From positions 1-64,000 of the forward strand of contig JASANG010002252.1 in the NCBI GenBank assembly GCA_030248215.1: 64,000 nucleotides of DNA, read 5' to 3'. Below the pieces are notes generated by a model. That model saw only the letters and a list, made by a program, of their open reading frames with translations. It had not been told where the DNA came from and ran no database searches. The DNA comes from Enoplolaimus lenunculus. Taxonomy: Eukaryota > Nematoda > Enoplea > Enoplida > Thoracostomopsidae. The stretch's first letter is position 1, and the number at the start of each line of letters is the position of its first letter. Positions 31,525 to 43,686 of the stretch are shown here, piece after piece. The translations under genes were made by a program, and so were the position numbers.

Positions 31525-31789
31525 AGATTTATGATAGTTTGTGCTGCTGCTCGAGCCTTCTTTAAATTCTCGTGCGAAATGTTTTGTGCCGTGAGCCATT
31601 TGGCCATGGATTAACAGATTTAAATTTATTGAAGTTGTGAGCAGGGCTATTCATTCTCGCAATGGCGATTTTTTGCTGTTGTTTTCAACGTTTTTAAGAT
31701 AGCCGTTTACAACGGGTAATCTTTATGAGGTTCATGTCGTGTTTTGGGGAGCTTATGGCTAAGATCAACTTTATCTTAGGCACGGAGTT

Positions 31790-31867
31790 CCAAGAAAAAT
31801 CCAACTCCTATTGATTGGGACTCGAAATGGGTACCCCCTCGTATTGCATACTCTTATACGGGTCACT
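31790..31867. mobile_element. End fragment of the TAGTGACCC family
   Basis: CCTATTGATTGGGACTCGAA and the terminal CTTATACGGGTCACT match, in reverse complement, the left end of the element at 26105. Confidence 0.6.
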
Positions 31868-32646
31868 GGGCAACTTATTGTTTGAATCGAACCACAACAA
31901 TTCATTATTGTTTAAGCGAGCAGCCAATTGACGACTCACAGTACGCTGTTGCCATTATTTTCTTCAATATATCACATGGTTTTCAACGCGAAATGTTTTT
32001 CTTGTTTTAAATACATAATCCAAGCAGCAAATCTCAAGAGACAATGCCTCATGCATTCAAATTGCGTTGAAAATTGAAAAATTGTTTAACCTGAACGATG
32101 TATTCTGCTCTTTTAGTCAAAGGGGGCCAAAGGAAAGCTAAGCAAAACATTTTAAGAAAGTTTTGCGCCCTTCCCATAGAAAATATTTAACCTCGTTTGT
32201 AAGTCATCCAAAAAGCTTACACACAAGCCAGTCCTGAAATATTTTAGCCCCTTCCCCCGGGTCCCTGGAGGATAAAGAAAACCCACCAATGCCTTAGCCC
32301 CCCCAACGAGGATCAAAAGCAAAAATTTATGCTAATATTTTTAGTATTAAAAATTACGTTTGACTTCTCGCTCATCTCGGAGCCTCATAATCGGAAACTT
32401 CTGGCTCCGCCACTGCCCCGTAGCATATTGAGCTGGCTACACTGTTGTGTATTTGTCCAAAGCGAGTGGTAGTGTATTTTTGGCTATATGAGTACATAAT
32501 GTTTACCAAATAATTCATCGACTAAATTAAACCTTTAATAATTATTGCTTGTATTATATTTTGCAACTACGTAATAATTAATCTGCAAATAAATGAGTAT
32601 GAGTTATTTGGTTCTTGTTTCCGGTATTTAGTGCGCATAGGCCATT
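31868..32646. other. Nothing firm recognised
   Basis: The stretch is rich in unplaced repeat-like text (for example CTTCTGGCTCCGCCACTGCC). No gene. Confidence 0.35.
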
Positions 32647-32824
32647 ATGGACGAGCGTGATTATGCTCAAGGACAGCACATGAATGTCGCTAAAATGCTG
32701 CGTTGCATAGTGCAAGCGGGTTTTTCAGCAAAACGTGTAATAGATGAGTGTTTGAAGGGTCCGCGAGTCGGTTATCGAATTTCAGTCATGGGTATACCCG
32801 CGGGTAAAGATTTGTACCATGCAG
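32647..32824 (+). CDS. Possible exon of unknown protein
   Basis: From ATG the frame reads MDERDYAQGQHMNVAKMLRC, then IVQAGFSAKRVIDECLKGPR and a short tail, ending at a donor-like CAG followed by GTAAAA. Composition looks protein-like, but I recognise no family and found no partner exon. The tail (GGTATACCCGCGGGTAAA) resembles a repeat word at about 33085, which lowers confidence. Confidence 0.2.
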
Positions 32825-35166
32825 GTAAAAATAGCCTGTTTTAATATGCGCGCCAAACTTTTCTGATATTGTCTGTTTTAGTTCTGGTCAGTTGCGGTGC
32901 AGTGTTTCATACCGGCGCTTTATCGAGTTGGTTTTGAAATTCTGTTGTTTATAGTATTAAACTTTGACGCGTTAATTTCATTAGAGCTGCAACGCGAACT
33001 TCACTAAAGTACAAATCACCAGTGATCTTTAAAATACTGTTTCATTTCATGCTGGGGTCAAAAATGTGGGTAGATCATAATAACGAGGGTATCCCTGCGG
33101 CTAAACACATTTTGCATGGGTGAAGTGCGGGTCTGCTAAAAAAATCGTTACCCACTCGCACTCTTTGAACCATTATTAGAATTATTTTTGCTGTTATCTA
33201 CTATTTATATAAAAAATTGGTGTGAAGTCCTATGCGTTGCAATGCGTACACTCCGCAATCTGCATAAAACCCTCCGCAAACCTTAAAACCAGTGTCAACT
33301 CAAAACTAGTGTCTTATGCAAACCTTCTTAGAATAGATATATAGTGGAATATGCAACGTTGGTTAAAGTACGCACCAAACCATAGCCTCGGTGTAGTAGA
33401 AATATGTGTTTCTAGCTAAAATAGTTTGTGTATTTCTAAAAATTCAGTAACCTAACCTTTCACAGGAAACAAGGTTTTGTCGCTAGAATTGCTTTATGAC
33501 GAATAGCAATAGATTTAGCCCGATTAGCAGGGAGTTATAAAGTAAAAATCCTAGTATGTTGTTACAAGTGAAAGAGTGTGACGAAACGACAGGTTTTACT
33601 GAAAAATTGCCACTAACGTTAAGACTTCGTGTAAAGATGTAGAATAAATTCGGACTCGCGTCGTAAACTTAAAATGAGCCAACGTATCCCTGAACTTCTA
33701 ATATGGACAGGCAGAAGTTTGCCTCTCGATTATACGCCTACTCTGGTGTAATCAATTATTGTGCTGGTTGCACAATAAAACTGTTTATTTTTAACCATCT
33801 GGATGGCAATTTGTTTTCAAAACTATTAATGTGCAGCACATCTCGCATTCGCATAAATAATTGTTTTTTGGCACAAATTTTATGTTTTGCAAGTTCCCAG
33901 TAAACACTGCGTGCGTGATGTTTACGCGAGAATTTTGGATGAAAAACAACGACTTTTTAAGGTCATGTGACAGTAAAATAATATACAAGAATGACGAGTG
34001 TTTGTTTAGGTTTGAAGCATAAAACAGGTACCAGTTTGCAACAAAAGTTAACACTTTCATTTCTGAGAACCAAAACATTTACACCGAGAACGCCCATGTT
34101 AACTATAGTGGCCCGTTTATTAAGCTTGAGCCTAACCTAAAGTGAAAGCCTAAGAAGTCTACGCCTAGCTTTTCAATTCTCTCAACCCGTTTTAGAGTGG
34201 TCATTCCCCTAATTAACATCGGTTTCCCTCAGCAACGTAAGGCCTCTATTGTACTGTTGTTAATGGCTATTAAGATTAGGTATCTAATTGCTTTCTAGCC
34301 CAACTATTTAGTGTTCTATCGGGGGGCTCATGAACGTCAGTTCCACAATTTCCGTCGTGTTCATGTATGGTATATTCTACGCTAGAAAAGGTTACTTAAA
34401 CCTGTAAGTCTAGTTAGGGTCTCGCTCATATCCCTCGGAAAGTTTTTGACCTTAAACAGCTTCAACCTCGCTTGTACGTCATCTGAAAGTTTCAATGACC
34501 TTAATAAAAAATTTCAACCACCCCCTGCGCGTAGCAAGGTAAGCTAGCTACGGGTCTGCCCGAAAATAAATCAATAAACGCGATATTTACAAAATTTGCG
34601 CATTTAGAGTACTTCAAAATTATCATAGGTTGCTATTAGACTTGTCTGTAGGCTTACTGATCTTGGCGAAAATTCTCGAAGTTGCCTCTGTTTTAGGATT
34701 GTGATATTAATGATGGTACCTAAAAAGAATTTTCCTGTCACACATGTCGAGATCGGAAAGCTTGGATACTCAAGTCGACACACCGTGATTCCCAAACATT
34801 GCCCACATACAGATTTAAAATATTTTCCTGATTCATTTATTTTTAGCAATTTGATGTGTTGAATTTTGCGCATTTGATTGTTAACTTGCCTGCAACTGTT
34901 GTCGAATTTCATTTTCGTAAGCTACAAACTATACAAATGTTGTCATTGCGCTGCATATATAAATATATGATGAATATATTTTATGAAGAAAAACATTACT
35001 TTTTTCACTTTAAGGAGTACACGTGACAGAATTACAGCGAAACCAATGTTTATGTTGTTTTCGTGCAAAACAGTGGACTGTTTCGTTAAAATTTAGGGAC
35101 TGTCAACCAACACATTTACCGGAGAATTTGTCGCATACTCGATTTAAATTCTAGGATTGCGACGGA
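32825..35166. other. Nothing recognised apart from repeat scraps
   Basis: A MITE-like scrap sits at 34110-34190 (TTAAGCTTGAGCCTAACC). Open frames here have no supporting features. Confidence 0.4.
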
Positions 35167-35167
35167 T

Positions 35168-35275
35168 TGAACAAACGGCAATTGTCCACCCGCGATAATT
35201 GCACAAACGACAATTGCCAAACGCGTCAATTGCTCAAACAACAATTGACTAAACGACAATTCCCTAAATGCCAAC
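35168..35275. repeat. Short tandem repeat with CAATTG core
   Basis: About eight copies of a 12-14 bp unit like AAACGACAATTGCC/ACGCGTCAATTGCTC, each centred on the palindrome CAATTG or a one-base variant. Confidence 0.8.
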
Positions 35276-35359
35276 ACGTATATATGAATTATCAGAACGT
35301 TTATGTTGATCATCGGGTCGTTCCCATTAAAACGAGAACACGATTTGAAGAAAATATCG

Positions 35360-35440
35360 CGAGCGAAGCGAGCGAAAAGCTACACACTATTATTTTTATT
35401 TCTATTACAAAACTTCCGCGAGCGAACCGAGCGAGAAGCT
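35360..35440. repeat. Duplicated GCGAGCGAAGCGAGCGA words
   Basis: GCGAGCGAAGCGAGCGAAAA and GCGAGCGAACCGAGCGAGAA occur about 55 bp apart, each followed by AGCTA. Nature unknown. Confidence 0.5.
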
Positions 35441-37711
35441 AGGCATAATTTTTGTAAATGATGATACACGTACTACTTAGGAGTGGGGGGGCGGTCGCCT
35501 CGGCCAACCCTCTCGGTACGTCCCTGCCTCCAGTCGACTTCTGCTGCAATGAATAAAAACATTAAACTGGCTGTTCAACAACTATATTCTCTTATTTAGC
35601 TTTTGAGCAGCGAAAAAGCATCGTACTGATGGGCATAGAAGATATGGAATGAATCTTCCAAAATTTCTAGACAAACGAGCAAAATGCATATTTACCAAGC
35701 TCTCGAATATATAAATAAACCTGTTGGATATTAGAGTATAAAAAGGCTTCTCGCTTGCTACGGTCGCCAGCAAAACACCGTTTCAAATGAACCCTTCGCT
35801 GCAAAATGAAATCCTGAATACGCACCTGATTGCATAATTCTACTATCGTTATACCTCAACATTGTCCATTATGCTGGCCCAACAGCCCAGACTGCTACAC
35901 TTAAACGCGCAACCAAGGTATTCACTATGCTATTTTAATTCATGTTCTACATTTTAGTTGTATTTGATATATATTTTAGCTGGTCGCTTATGTGCGTCAG
36001 TACCACATGGTTAGTATTCTATGCGTAGTTTCTAGATATACATATTCTATACCTATCTTACACAAGCCAACGCAATGCCTAAAGTCTCTTTAGTTTTCGC
36101 CAGTGTTTATTCTACTTGCTGTGTTGTGCTTGTGGTTGCTACGCCTAAGAATTAAATTGAACGCTGTTTTCTGGCAACTGGGCCGTATTGAACCAGGAAA
36201 CTTGAGGGAGGCCACGAAGTCCGTAGTCGTTTTCAAGTACTATTCATTTGGTCATGCAAAGACACTACCCACCCATGGAGCCGACGGTAAACCATTCTGT
36301 AATTTATCTTAATAATCAATATTGTGGTCCTTTTTTCGGTGCTGGGCCCTTAGAACTTTACTAGTGTAATTCGCTTTGTACGCCGCTGCACAGAACTTGT
36401 ATCAATTTGGCTTAGAGCAGTAGAGAGAAATTTAATTTTTATGTGCCCGCGCCCGTGTAATTGAATCAAGAGAAACTCTGTGTTGGCTCAAAGGTTTGAG
36501 GCGCCCATGGCAGCAGATTTAGACCAAAGAATAACAAATATTTAGCTTTTCAATCGACTAAATTATGTCGAAACAACCGAAGCCTGGCTCAAATTTAGTA
36601 TTGCAGTGAAAATAGAGTTTAATCAAAAAAAAGCTTAAAATTTGTACTTTTTACTGTTTAAAATTGATCTTTTTATGGAAGGGTTTTCAATTTCTGTAAA
36701 ACATACATGTTTTTTATCTGGCTACAGGAAATCGAATTCGAAATGTATCATTGCAAATATCCAAATTTGCCATAGATTCAATTTTTAACCATTGTTACAG
36801 TGACTAAAGTTTATAATCTTAGATTGCAATCGTATTTTAAGCAAGTGTATTTTTAGACCGAATTGATTGTTTGCCAGCGTGCACAAAATTTCATCGAAAA
36901 CTGCAACGAATTGCATTTTCGCAGCAAAGCATTGTCTTAAAAATTCAACATTTTGAAGTGAAAAAATATTTAACGCACCTTTGTTTGTACAAAAATTGAT
37001 TATCACAAACTTACTTTATATTATATATATGTATATATAAGTAATATATACTCGATTTGGCTATTTGATTTTGGAATTTTAAGTCCAATTTCAACTTGTT
37101 ACGTATGTACCACATGGTTCAGGTTTGTAGATAGCTTAACATGCCGTGGCGCCTATACACTTTTCAGGAGGGCATGCCAGAATTTTACACGACATATACA
37201 AGCGAGCTTGACCATTTTCAGCAGTAAAAATTTTATATTTGAAAACTGATGTGATACCCTGGTCTCATATGGCTAGGAGCCCGACCTAGTTTTAATGTGA
37301 AAGCAACGAATTTTAAAACATACTCTATATTTCTATTTTAGCTAAATTTTATCCTCACATATATATGCGTAGTAAAGGGCGAACATATACATCTCAACAG
37401 TCTGCACTTTTAGTTCAATTATGTTATTCGATTTAGTAGTACTTGCAACTAGAGCAGAAACATATTATATATAGCTGTTATCAGAAGTATGTATTTAGGA
37501 CGGCGTACTCTTGGCGGGTGAGCAAGGTGACTATTATGCATATATATTTAGTCTTGCTATCTGGTGCCAGACTGTTTAAATTTGTGATCCGGCGTGAAAC
37601 AAAAGTTGAGAAGCTGAAATTTCCGCAATTTTATTAATTCAACTAAATTATGAGCTTTCTATTTTAGATGGGATTTATGTCTATAATCCGCACTCCGCAG
37701 TGCTGCATGGT
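35441..37711. other. Nothing recognised
   Basis: An open frame at 36103-36312 contains AVFWQLGRIEPGNLREATKS followed by a donor-like site, but no family or partner exon was found. AT-rich runs occur around 37017-37050. Confidence 0.35.
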
Positions 37712-38047
37712 GGCCCATGCATAGAACAGGTCCCTGGCAATTTCCCAAGTAATATCCGAATTTTCCAAGATCCCAATTTGCCAGAAAGTAACCGAATTTC
37801 GAAAATCCCAATTCCACAAAATCCCGAGCAAAATCCGAATTTCATACATCCCATTTTCTCGGGTAATATCCGAATTTCCCGTAGTTCCAATTTCCCAAAA
37901 TCCCGAGAAAAAAGGTTCCACCCAAAATCGCAATTCCCATGCAGAAGCCTAATTTCCTAAAATCCCAATTTCTCGGGTAAAATCCCAATTTCCCACCGGG
38001 CAATATCCGCGGATGATTTTGGGAAGCATCTCTTCAGTACATGGACC
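37712..38047. mobile_element. GGCCC-ended element packed with AATTTCCC repeats
   Basis: The left end GGCCCATGCATAGAACAGGT and the right end in reverse complement, GGTCCATGTACTGAAGAGAT, match the MITE family. Flanking octamers TGCATGGT and TGAATAGT agree at 6 of 8 bases. The interior is the AATTTCCC-type array also seen at 24795. Confidence 0.75.
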
Positions 38048-38130
38048 TGAATAGTTATGGATTCTGTTTATGTGTGAACTGTCGATCAGGGGCTGATTTA
38101 ATGTCAAGCGCAAAAAGTGACAAATTCTAT

Positions 38131-38379
38131 CACTGTAAATTCCAGTGAGGTGAATAATCAACTCAGAGAAAGAATTAGTTTTTCCGGTTATTCATGAGTT
38201 AATAACATTAAATGTTAACTTACTCTGAGCGGATTTAATTCCGGGTTAGTTGATTAATTAACTCAGAATGAGTTCAATCAATTAAAAAGTCTGAGATCTG
38301 AAAGAACTATAATTCAGAGCTGAGGCTTCTGAGTCGATTCAACTCATTCTGAGTTAAAATCAACTCACTGTTATTTTAC
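38131..38379. mobile_element. MITE-like repeat with CAACTCA/TGAGTTG inverted ends
   Basis: The left side (CTGTAAATTCCAGTGAGGTG, AATCAACTCAGAG) is inversely repeated on the right (CTGAGTTAAAATCAACTCAC, TGTTATTTTACAAAG). GAGTTA/TAACTC words recur inside. Confidence 0.6.
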
Positions 38380-39544
38380 AAAGTATTCAAAGTTTTGGTT
38401 GTCTGTCAATCCGCTTTAACCTTCAAATAGATGCGCTTTTCTAGACACGCAAAAACCTACAACTAAGATATATTATATACATAGTACAAAACGTAGCTTT
38501 TTTTCTATGGATAAAATAGTTATTAAATGCTAGTTCCAGTATAGTCGTTAGCTTTGAACAAACCATTCTGCAGTTTCATGCGCTTTCAAAGGTACCATGA
38601 TGTGCTGGCCACAGCAGCACAGCCGGTCTTAACGAAATCGACAAAAATAATGATGCTTTGGTATAGCTGGCAGTTTTAGCGAACGGGAGGACATAAAATG
38701 AATTTTCATTGATGTTGATGCTAGTATACGAACTGTTCTGATTTGAAAATATATTTTGTGGTTTTATAGTTTTCGTTGGATAACATGTATGGAATATAAT
38801 ACTTCAAACAATCTGTAGGAGCTACATGAGTCCAGTTTGTAGCGTTATCGAACGGATAAACTCAATACCAGTTACTGGTTTATAATATTTTTTATACAAT
38901 TGAAATCTGAACAAGTCTATTTTTTTCAAATTTGCGGCATGTATGGTTTTCTGGTGCATTTACTGTTCGGTACACACAATTTTGCAGATTTTCTAGCATT
39001 GTGGAACGATGAGCTTCATTTTCATAAAATTCCCAAAACGTTGGATTCGAAAATTGCAATCAAGTTTTAAACAAACTCACTGGACAAATTTTTTTAACAA
39101 AAAAATTCGCTACTAAAATGGCTGAAACTTCGAGAGAAAATTTTAACGAAGCCGGAGGCCGGTTTTCTGCCTGAAGCACGCCGGCGATATGCTTCCGATT
39201 GTACATTAGTATTTATTATTACGGACTCCAATTTTAGCAGCATTTTCTTGTTTATATTTTTTCAACCAACGGGGGTTCAGCTGTAAAGTATTTTCACATA
39301 ATTCAAACGTGAGAATTTTGTATTTTAGCGCAATATACTGTACTGTCTATACTACAATATCGCTAGTTTGTACATATATTTTTCTTCAATTCGATAATCG
39401 ACTTAGTCAAATTTTACTAATTTATATATCGCTAGCCATAAAGAGTGTACACATTTTGTTGTATCATTAAATTGAGTATCCCAGCGTGTGACGCGTTTTT
39501 TGCAACAACAAAATATTACAACTCAAAACCGCAACAACACAAAA
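38380..39544. other. 5' flank of TP53INP homologue
   Basis: A CCGG-type hAT-like fragment lies at 39110-39205 (GAAGCCGGAGGCCGGTTTTC). No other exon was seen. I cannot place a promoter or transcription start. Confidence 0.4.
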
Positions 39545-39761
39545 ATGTTCAACACAATCGCATCGTATTTACTCGGTACAGGCAACTCGTCGCAGGCGAC
39601 AAATCGACCTACTAGCGCCACTCCATCAGATGTCGATGCCACTCCCGAAGCCAAAGAAAACATCACTGCCGCATCCGTTCCTGAATCGCAAAGAGACCAG
39701 TCGGTGACGGAACCAAATATGGCGGCGGCGAAAGATGATTGGATTTTTGTTGATATATCAG
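39545..39761 (+). CDS. TP53INP homologue exon 1 (LIR motif)
   Basis: 72 codons plus one base, ending in the acidic-aromatic DDWIFVDIS; the intron begins GTCCTC. The W-I-F-V core fits the LC3-interacting W/F/Y-x-x-L/I/V pattern. Confidence 0.8.
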
Positions 39762-41056
39762 GTCCTCAGTTAAAAACTTTCGCACTGTTGATTGTAGTGT
39801 ATGCAGGGACTTTCATTTTCTGTTAAATCCACACTCATGCGGAGGGAAACTAATCAAGTGCCAAATCTGCAACGTACTTAGCCACTTAGGAATTGTTCAG
39901 AATGCATCAATAGATGCTCATGAATGCCATTTTGCAACTTCGACAGAGTACAATACATAAAATATAGTTTGTGCTTGGACGTAGCGAATCAGGAGCCATT
40001 TCTGACGCTAAATGTAGTAGCATGCTCGTTTTTTATACGTTCGTGTATTTTGAGTGTACATATCCCCCTGCATACTACCCTTCTGTAATCGTCCAACTTG
40101 TTTTAGATGCAAACCTCGGTGGGCCAACTCACGCCGATATACCTCAGCCAGCGCGGCGCGACAAACCCAACAACGAGACGTCTGACGATACACGAAACCG
40201 ACGTACAACTCGAAGTCGACTGTCGTCAATTGAAGACACAGACGAAGGATCGCGCAAAAGCGACGATTCTTCGCCGTGGAATTTAACACCACCAGCGTGT
40301 TTCAATCCACCTCCAAACAGTCCACCGCTTAGCGACTGCGGGATTTTGGAAACGTCGAATTTCGAAAATTTACTATTCGAACATACGCCTTCATTCGCCG
40401 CTGTAGCCGCTGCTGCTGCCAATCGACGCAGCGCAATATCATCATCGTTGCCAGTAGGACCGACGCCTCAAATCGACGGTGAAAGTCGTCGACAACGCTG
40501 TCTGTATCAATTATGTTCTGCGGGCAGAACACAGTTTGATGGCGATGCTGATGGCGACAACGTCGACTGGTGTGACAAACCTTTTCTTGAAAAAAGTAAT
40601 GAATTGTCATCACCACCGCTGTCGCGATCGCCAACGCCGTTATCGTCCGCCGGATACAGTTGCGTATGCGAACTGTTCGCTATTGACGACGACGACGATG
40701 ACGATAACGACGCTGGTGTCACTGCGACTGAATCAACCAGCGACACACTTGCAATAGCGTCTTCGCCACCACAGCGTCGACCATTAACGCTTGCTGATTG
40801 GTTACCGCGTTCATTGCTTGATGGCACGGATACAACCACCAATCAGCGATCGCCGTTTGTCGTCGTCCAACAGCATCAACTCGCAACACGCGAATTGTAT
40901 ATTGCGCGCGATGCGGCGAAATCACGCACAGCACAACTGCGTACAAATCGTGCGCGTGAAGTTGCGTCGGCTGGCCGACGTACTACTGGAATTCCGCGTT
41001 CGAAACGAATGCGCGCGTTTCACTCAGGGAAAAATAATGACCGAAAATGTCAATAA
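39545..41056 (+). CDS. Tumour protein p53-inducible nuclear protein (TP53INP/DOR) homologue
   Basis: Exons 39545-39761 and 40107-41056 join through a split GAT codon to give 388 residues. Vertebrate TP53INP1/2 shuttle between nucleus and autophagosomes, bind LC3/GABARAP and modulate transcription. Landmarks appear in family order. MFNTIASYLLG at the N-terminus is followed by an acidic LC3-interacting motif, DDWIFVDI (residues about 65-72). SPWNLTPPACF (128-138) corresponds to the ESWFxTPPxCF block and ENLLFEH (159-165) to the ENLLIEHPSM block. A basic C-terminal helix has AKSRTAQLRTNRAREV. A long low-complexity insert with an acidic run (DDDDDDDNDAG) separates the last two, which makes it longer than the 220-240 residue vertebrate proteins. 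Start: the first ATG giving the family's MF- opening; an earlier in-frame start-like codon lies at 39488. The donor AGGTCCTC is weak but is the only one I found that fits phase and homology. Confidence 0.85.
40107..41056 (+). CDS. TP53INP homologue exon 2
   Basis: Acceptor CTTGTTTTAG. It carries the SPWNLTPPACF, ENLLFEH and C-terminal basic blocks and ends TAA. The upstream in-frame residues of the same open frame (39971-40106) are taken as intron because they lack family similarity. Confidence 0.85.
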
Positions 41057-41186
41057 AATTATCGATGTGCACAAAATTTTGATGCCTGAAAGATTTGTTT
41101 TGATTAGCTTGAGCTATGTAGATTGCAATGAACACCACCATGATATATACTAATTTAATCCATAATCGCATTAAATCTGATAAAAA

Positions 41187-41196
41187 AATAAATAAA
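41187..41196 (+). promoter_or_regulatory. Poly(A) signal, two overlapping AATAAA
   Basis: AATAAATAAA lies about 130 bp after the stop of the TP53INP homologue, a usual distance. Confidence 0.5.
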
Positions 41197-42434
41197 CGGT
41201 AAAGATAACCCTATAAAAATGCATTGTTGTGTGAATTTATTTTTTTGGTCACGTACGTGTTTGTTTCATATATATTGTTTAGAAAAAAGTGGCAACTTTC
41301 ACGAACTTCGATAATGTCTACAAGTAACCGGAAAATCCTCATGCAAATTATACATATATAAAGATGTGTCGTCGACAGTGTGTTCTAATTTGGATTTTTG
41401 AACTCTATCAAATTACAAACTCTGATCAGAGGTATAGATATTTTGTCTTCGATTAAAATAGGGACACTCTTATTCGGGAATACTCCAAACTATTCCAGAA
41501 AGCAAAACAAAGTTCGTTCTACGAAGTATTTTCCACACGTAAGTGTTTTAAAACTGTTTCTAATAGGTACCAGTTTGTTTCAATTTCAATTAGCAATGAA
41601 AGTATATTCAAAGCGATGGCGACAGACGTTAAGCGTTATGCACCTGCGGCTGTGCCACTGTTCTGCCTTAGACTTCATGCAGTTGGTTTTGCGAGTGCCA
41701 CCGGCAACAGCCAAAACAATATTTATCGGTTGTAATCTATCTTTCATTTACAATTGTGTTTTATAAGCGGCTACTACTGCTTCATTAGTTAAGTATATGC
41801 ACAAGAAGGTTGACCGGCTTATAACGAAATGTTCGTTGAGTAACACAAATATTGAGAAATATTCACTGAATAACTATATATACTTTGATTAAAGAACCTC
41901 CAAAAGCCAGTACCGCGGCACCGCCTTCACACTCAATAAGTAATATTGAAGCATTAAAACCCAATGCAATTTAAGATTTTAGACTTAACTATAAAAATCA
42001 CTATAGAAGTAGTAGACGCTAAATTATGTGCTGCTATCAATGTTGTAGTAAATATATGAATTCTGGCAGCCTGGTGATAATATGTAGCTTTTCATTTTGC
42101 ACTGTTCAATATTTACTCAATTATTTTTAGTTGTGTATATATATATTTTTGGTACTTATATACAATTTTGTACGAGACTGCTGTTTTAAAGAGTTTCTTC
42201 CTCGTCTGATGCATCTAACATAGAAACAGTCGCTCTATCTAAATATTTTGAGTGATAAATTTCCCTAATTAAAATACATTTATACGTTTGCAAATACAAA
42301 TGTACGGTGCTACAACTAAGTTTAGGAACTTGATGTACTAACTGATACTAGTGCACGTGGTTGCAATATTTCCAAGAGATGTCGATGTTAGAATATTAAA
42401 CATAATCAGCCGAGTTCTACTCTATATATTATCA
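41197..42434. other. Nothing recognised
   Basis: A 122-codon frame at 41398-41766 has no recognisable features or splice support. AT-rich otherwise. Confidence 0.4.
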
Positions 42435-42443
42435 CGTTTCAAT

Positions 42444-42791
42444 TGGTCTTTTCGGTTTCCCCCCCTCAGCCCGCTTTACCCAAAAGTGTTCGGATTTTGA
42501 AAATTTTGGAATATTTGAGATTCTCATGATTTGCCCTGATCATTTCACACCCCAATTTGAATTTTTAAAGTAATTCGACTTTTTAAGGTCCCGGGGTCCC
42601 CTATATTATTTGTTAAACTTTTTCACAAAAATTTTTCTGGGGACCTTGGGACCTTAAAAATCGAATTTTTTAAAAATACAAATTTGGCCATGGAATGATC
42701 AGGGAAGGCCACGAGAAGCTCAAATATGCAAAAATTTTCGAAATCCGATCACTTTTGGGCAAACACGGGCTGGGGGATAACCGAAAAGACC
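42444..42791. mobile_element. 348-bp foldback MITE with 9-bp target duplication
   Basis: The ends TGGTCTTTTCGGTTTCCCCC and, in reverse complement, GGTCTTTTCGGTTATCCCCC start inverted arms of roughly 150 bp each (CCCAAAAGTG, GACTTTTTAAGGTCCC, GGGACCTTAAAAATCG). The direct repeat CGTTTCAAT flanks it on both sides. A partial relative lies at 53225. Confidence 0.88.
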
Positions 42792-42800
42792 CGTTTCAAT

Positions 42801-43686
42801 AATACATGTAATTTGCATACTTTATAAAATCAGTTGGAATGTTGCCTAAAATACGTATATGGGATGTCCCAGCTTTGATTTTTAGATATATAGTGGACAC
42901 ATTTTTCAACCGTTATTCAAAAACGAATAAAATACGTTCTACATTAAAACTCAATGCTTATGCTATTTAAACTTTCCTATATGAAGTATTCGGTATTATA
43001 ACATGCATCGTTTCATGCGTGTAAAATATATAAGCAGTCATGGATGCCGCAAGATTATTCGGCTAAAGCATTCAACTGTGGCTTATGAGTAGTATAAATA
43101 GCAGACGATGTGCCGCCATCAAGCAATATTTTTTATTCTATATACGTATATTTATAAAAATGAAGAAAACCACGGTCAATTGTTTGGTATAATTTGATCT
43201 CTTTCAAAATACAGTTTGGGTATAGCTGATCTAAACATATTAATATATATGCACGTTTTTCGTTTCCTTATTGCATTGTTCAATGTATAGCTGAAAAATT
43301 TTGCTTCCACTTATAACTACATATGTCAAATCCCACGATATTAACCTGTTGAACTTTTTGGCACTTTTTAATACGTTAGGCTATATAGAGGCAATATATT
43401 GTATAACAGAACTGCTAGATATGTTTCATTTTGTCCGTGCCAAAAATCGTGAACAAGGCTTAAGCTGGTTATAGTCAATGATTGGCTAGCGTTTAAACTA
43501 ATCAGGTACAGCACATAAGTAAAGCTTAACACCGAATACGTATATAGTCTGGTTTTAAAATATTGTCGAAACACTTGCAAGGGACTTTGCATTTTAAAAT
43601 ACAGCTTATTTGTAGTTGTCTTTCGTAATACTGTCACCCAGAAGCGTTGGAAATTTATCCCTAAGGCTTCGATGTTTTGGATACTG
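42801..43686. other. Nothing recognised
   Basis: No exon or repeat boundary was identified. Confidence 0.4.

Noticed and set aside
36103-36312. 69-codon frame with AVFWQLGRIEPGNLREATKS and a donor-like end
   Set aside because: No family recognised and no partner exon found; not enough for a gene call.
39971-40106. N-terminal part of the 361-codon frame upstream of TP53INP exon 2
   Set aside because: It lacks family similarity, and a TTTTAG acceptor at 40106 joins exon 1 in phase.
40008-40946. Antisense open frames over TP53INP exon 2
   Set aside because: They are shadows of a GC-richer coding exon with biased codon use.
41398-41766. 122-codon frame downstream of TP53INP
   Set aside because: No motifs, no splice context and composition like the surrounding AT-rich DNA.
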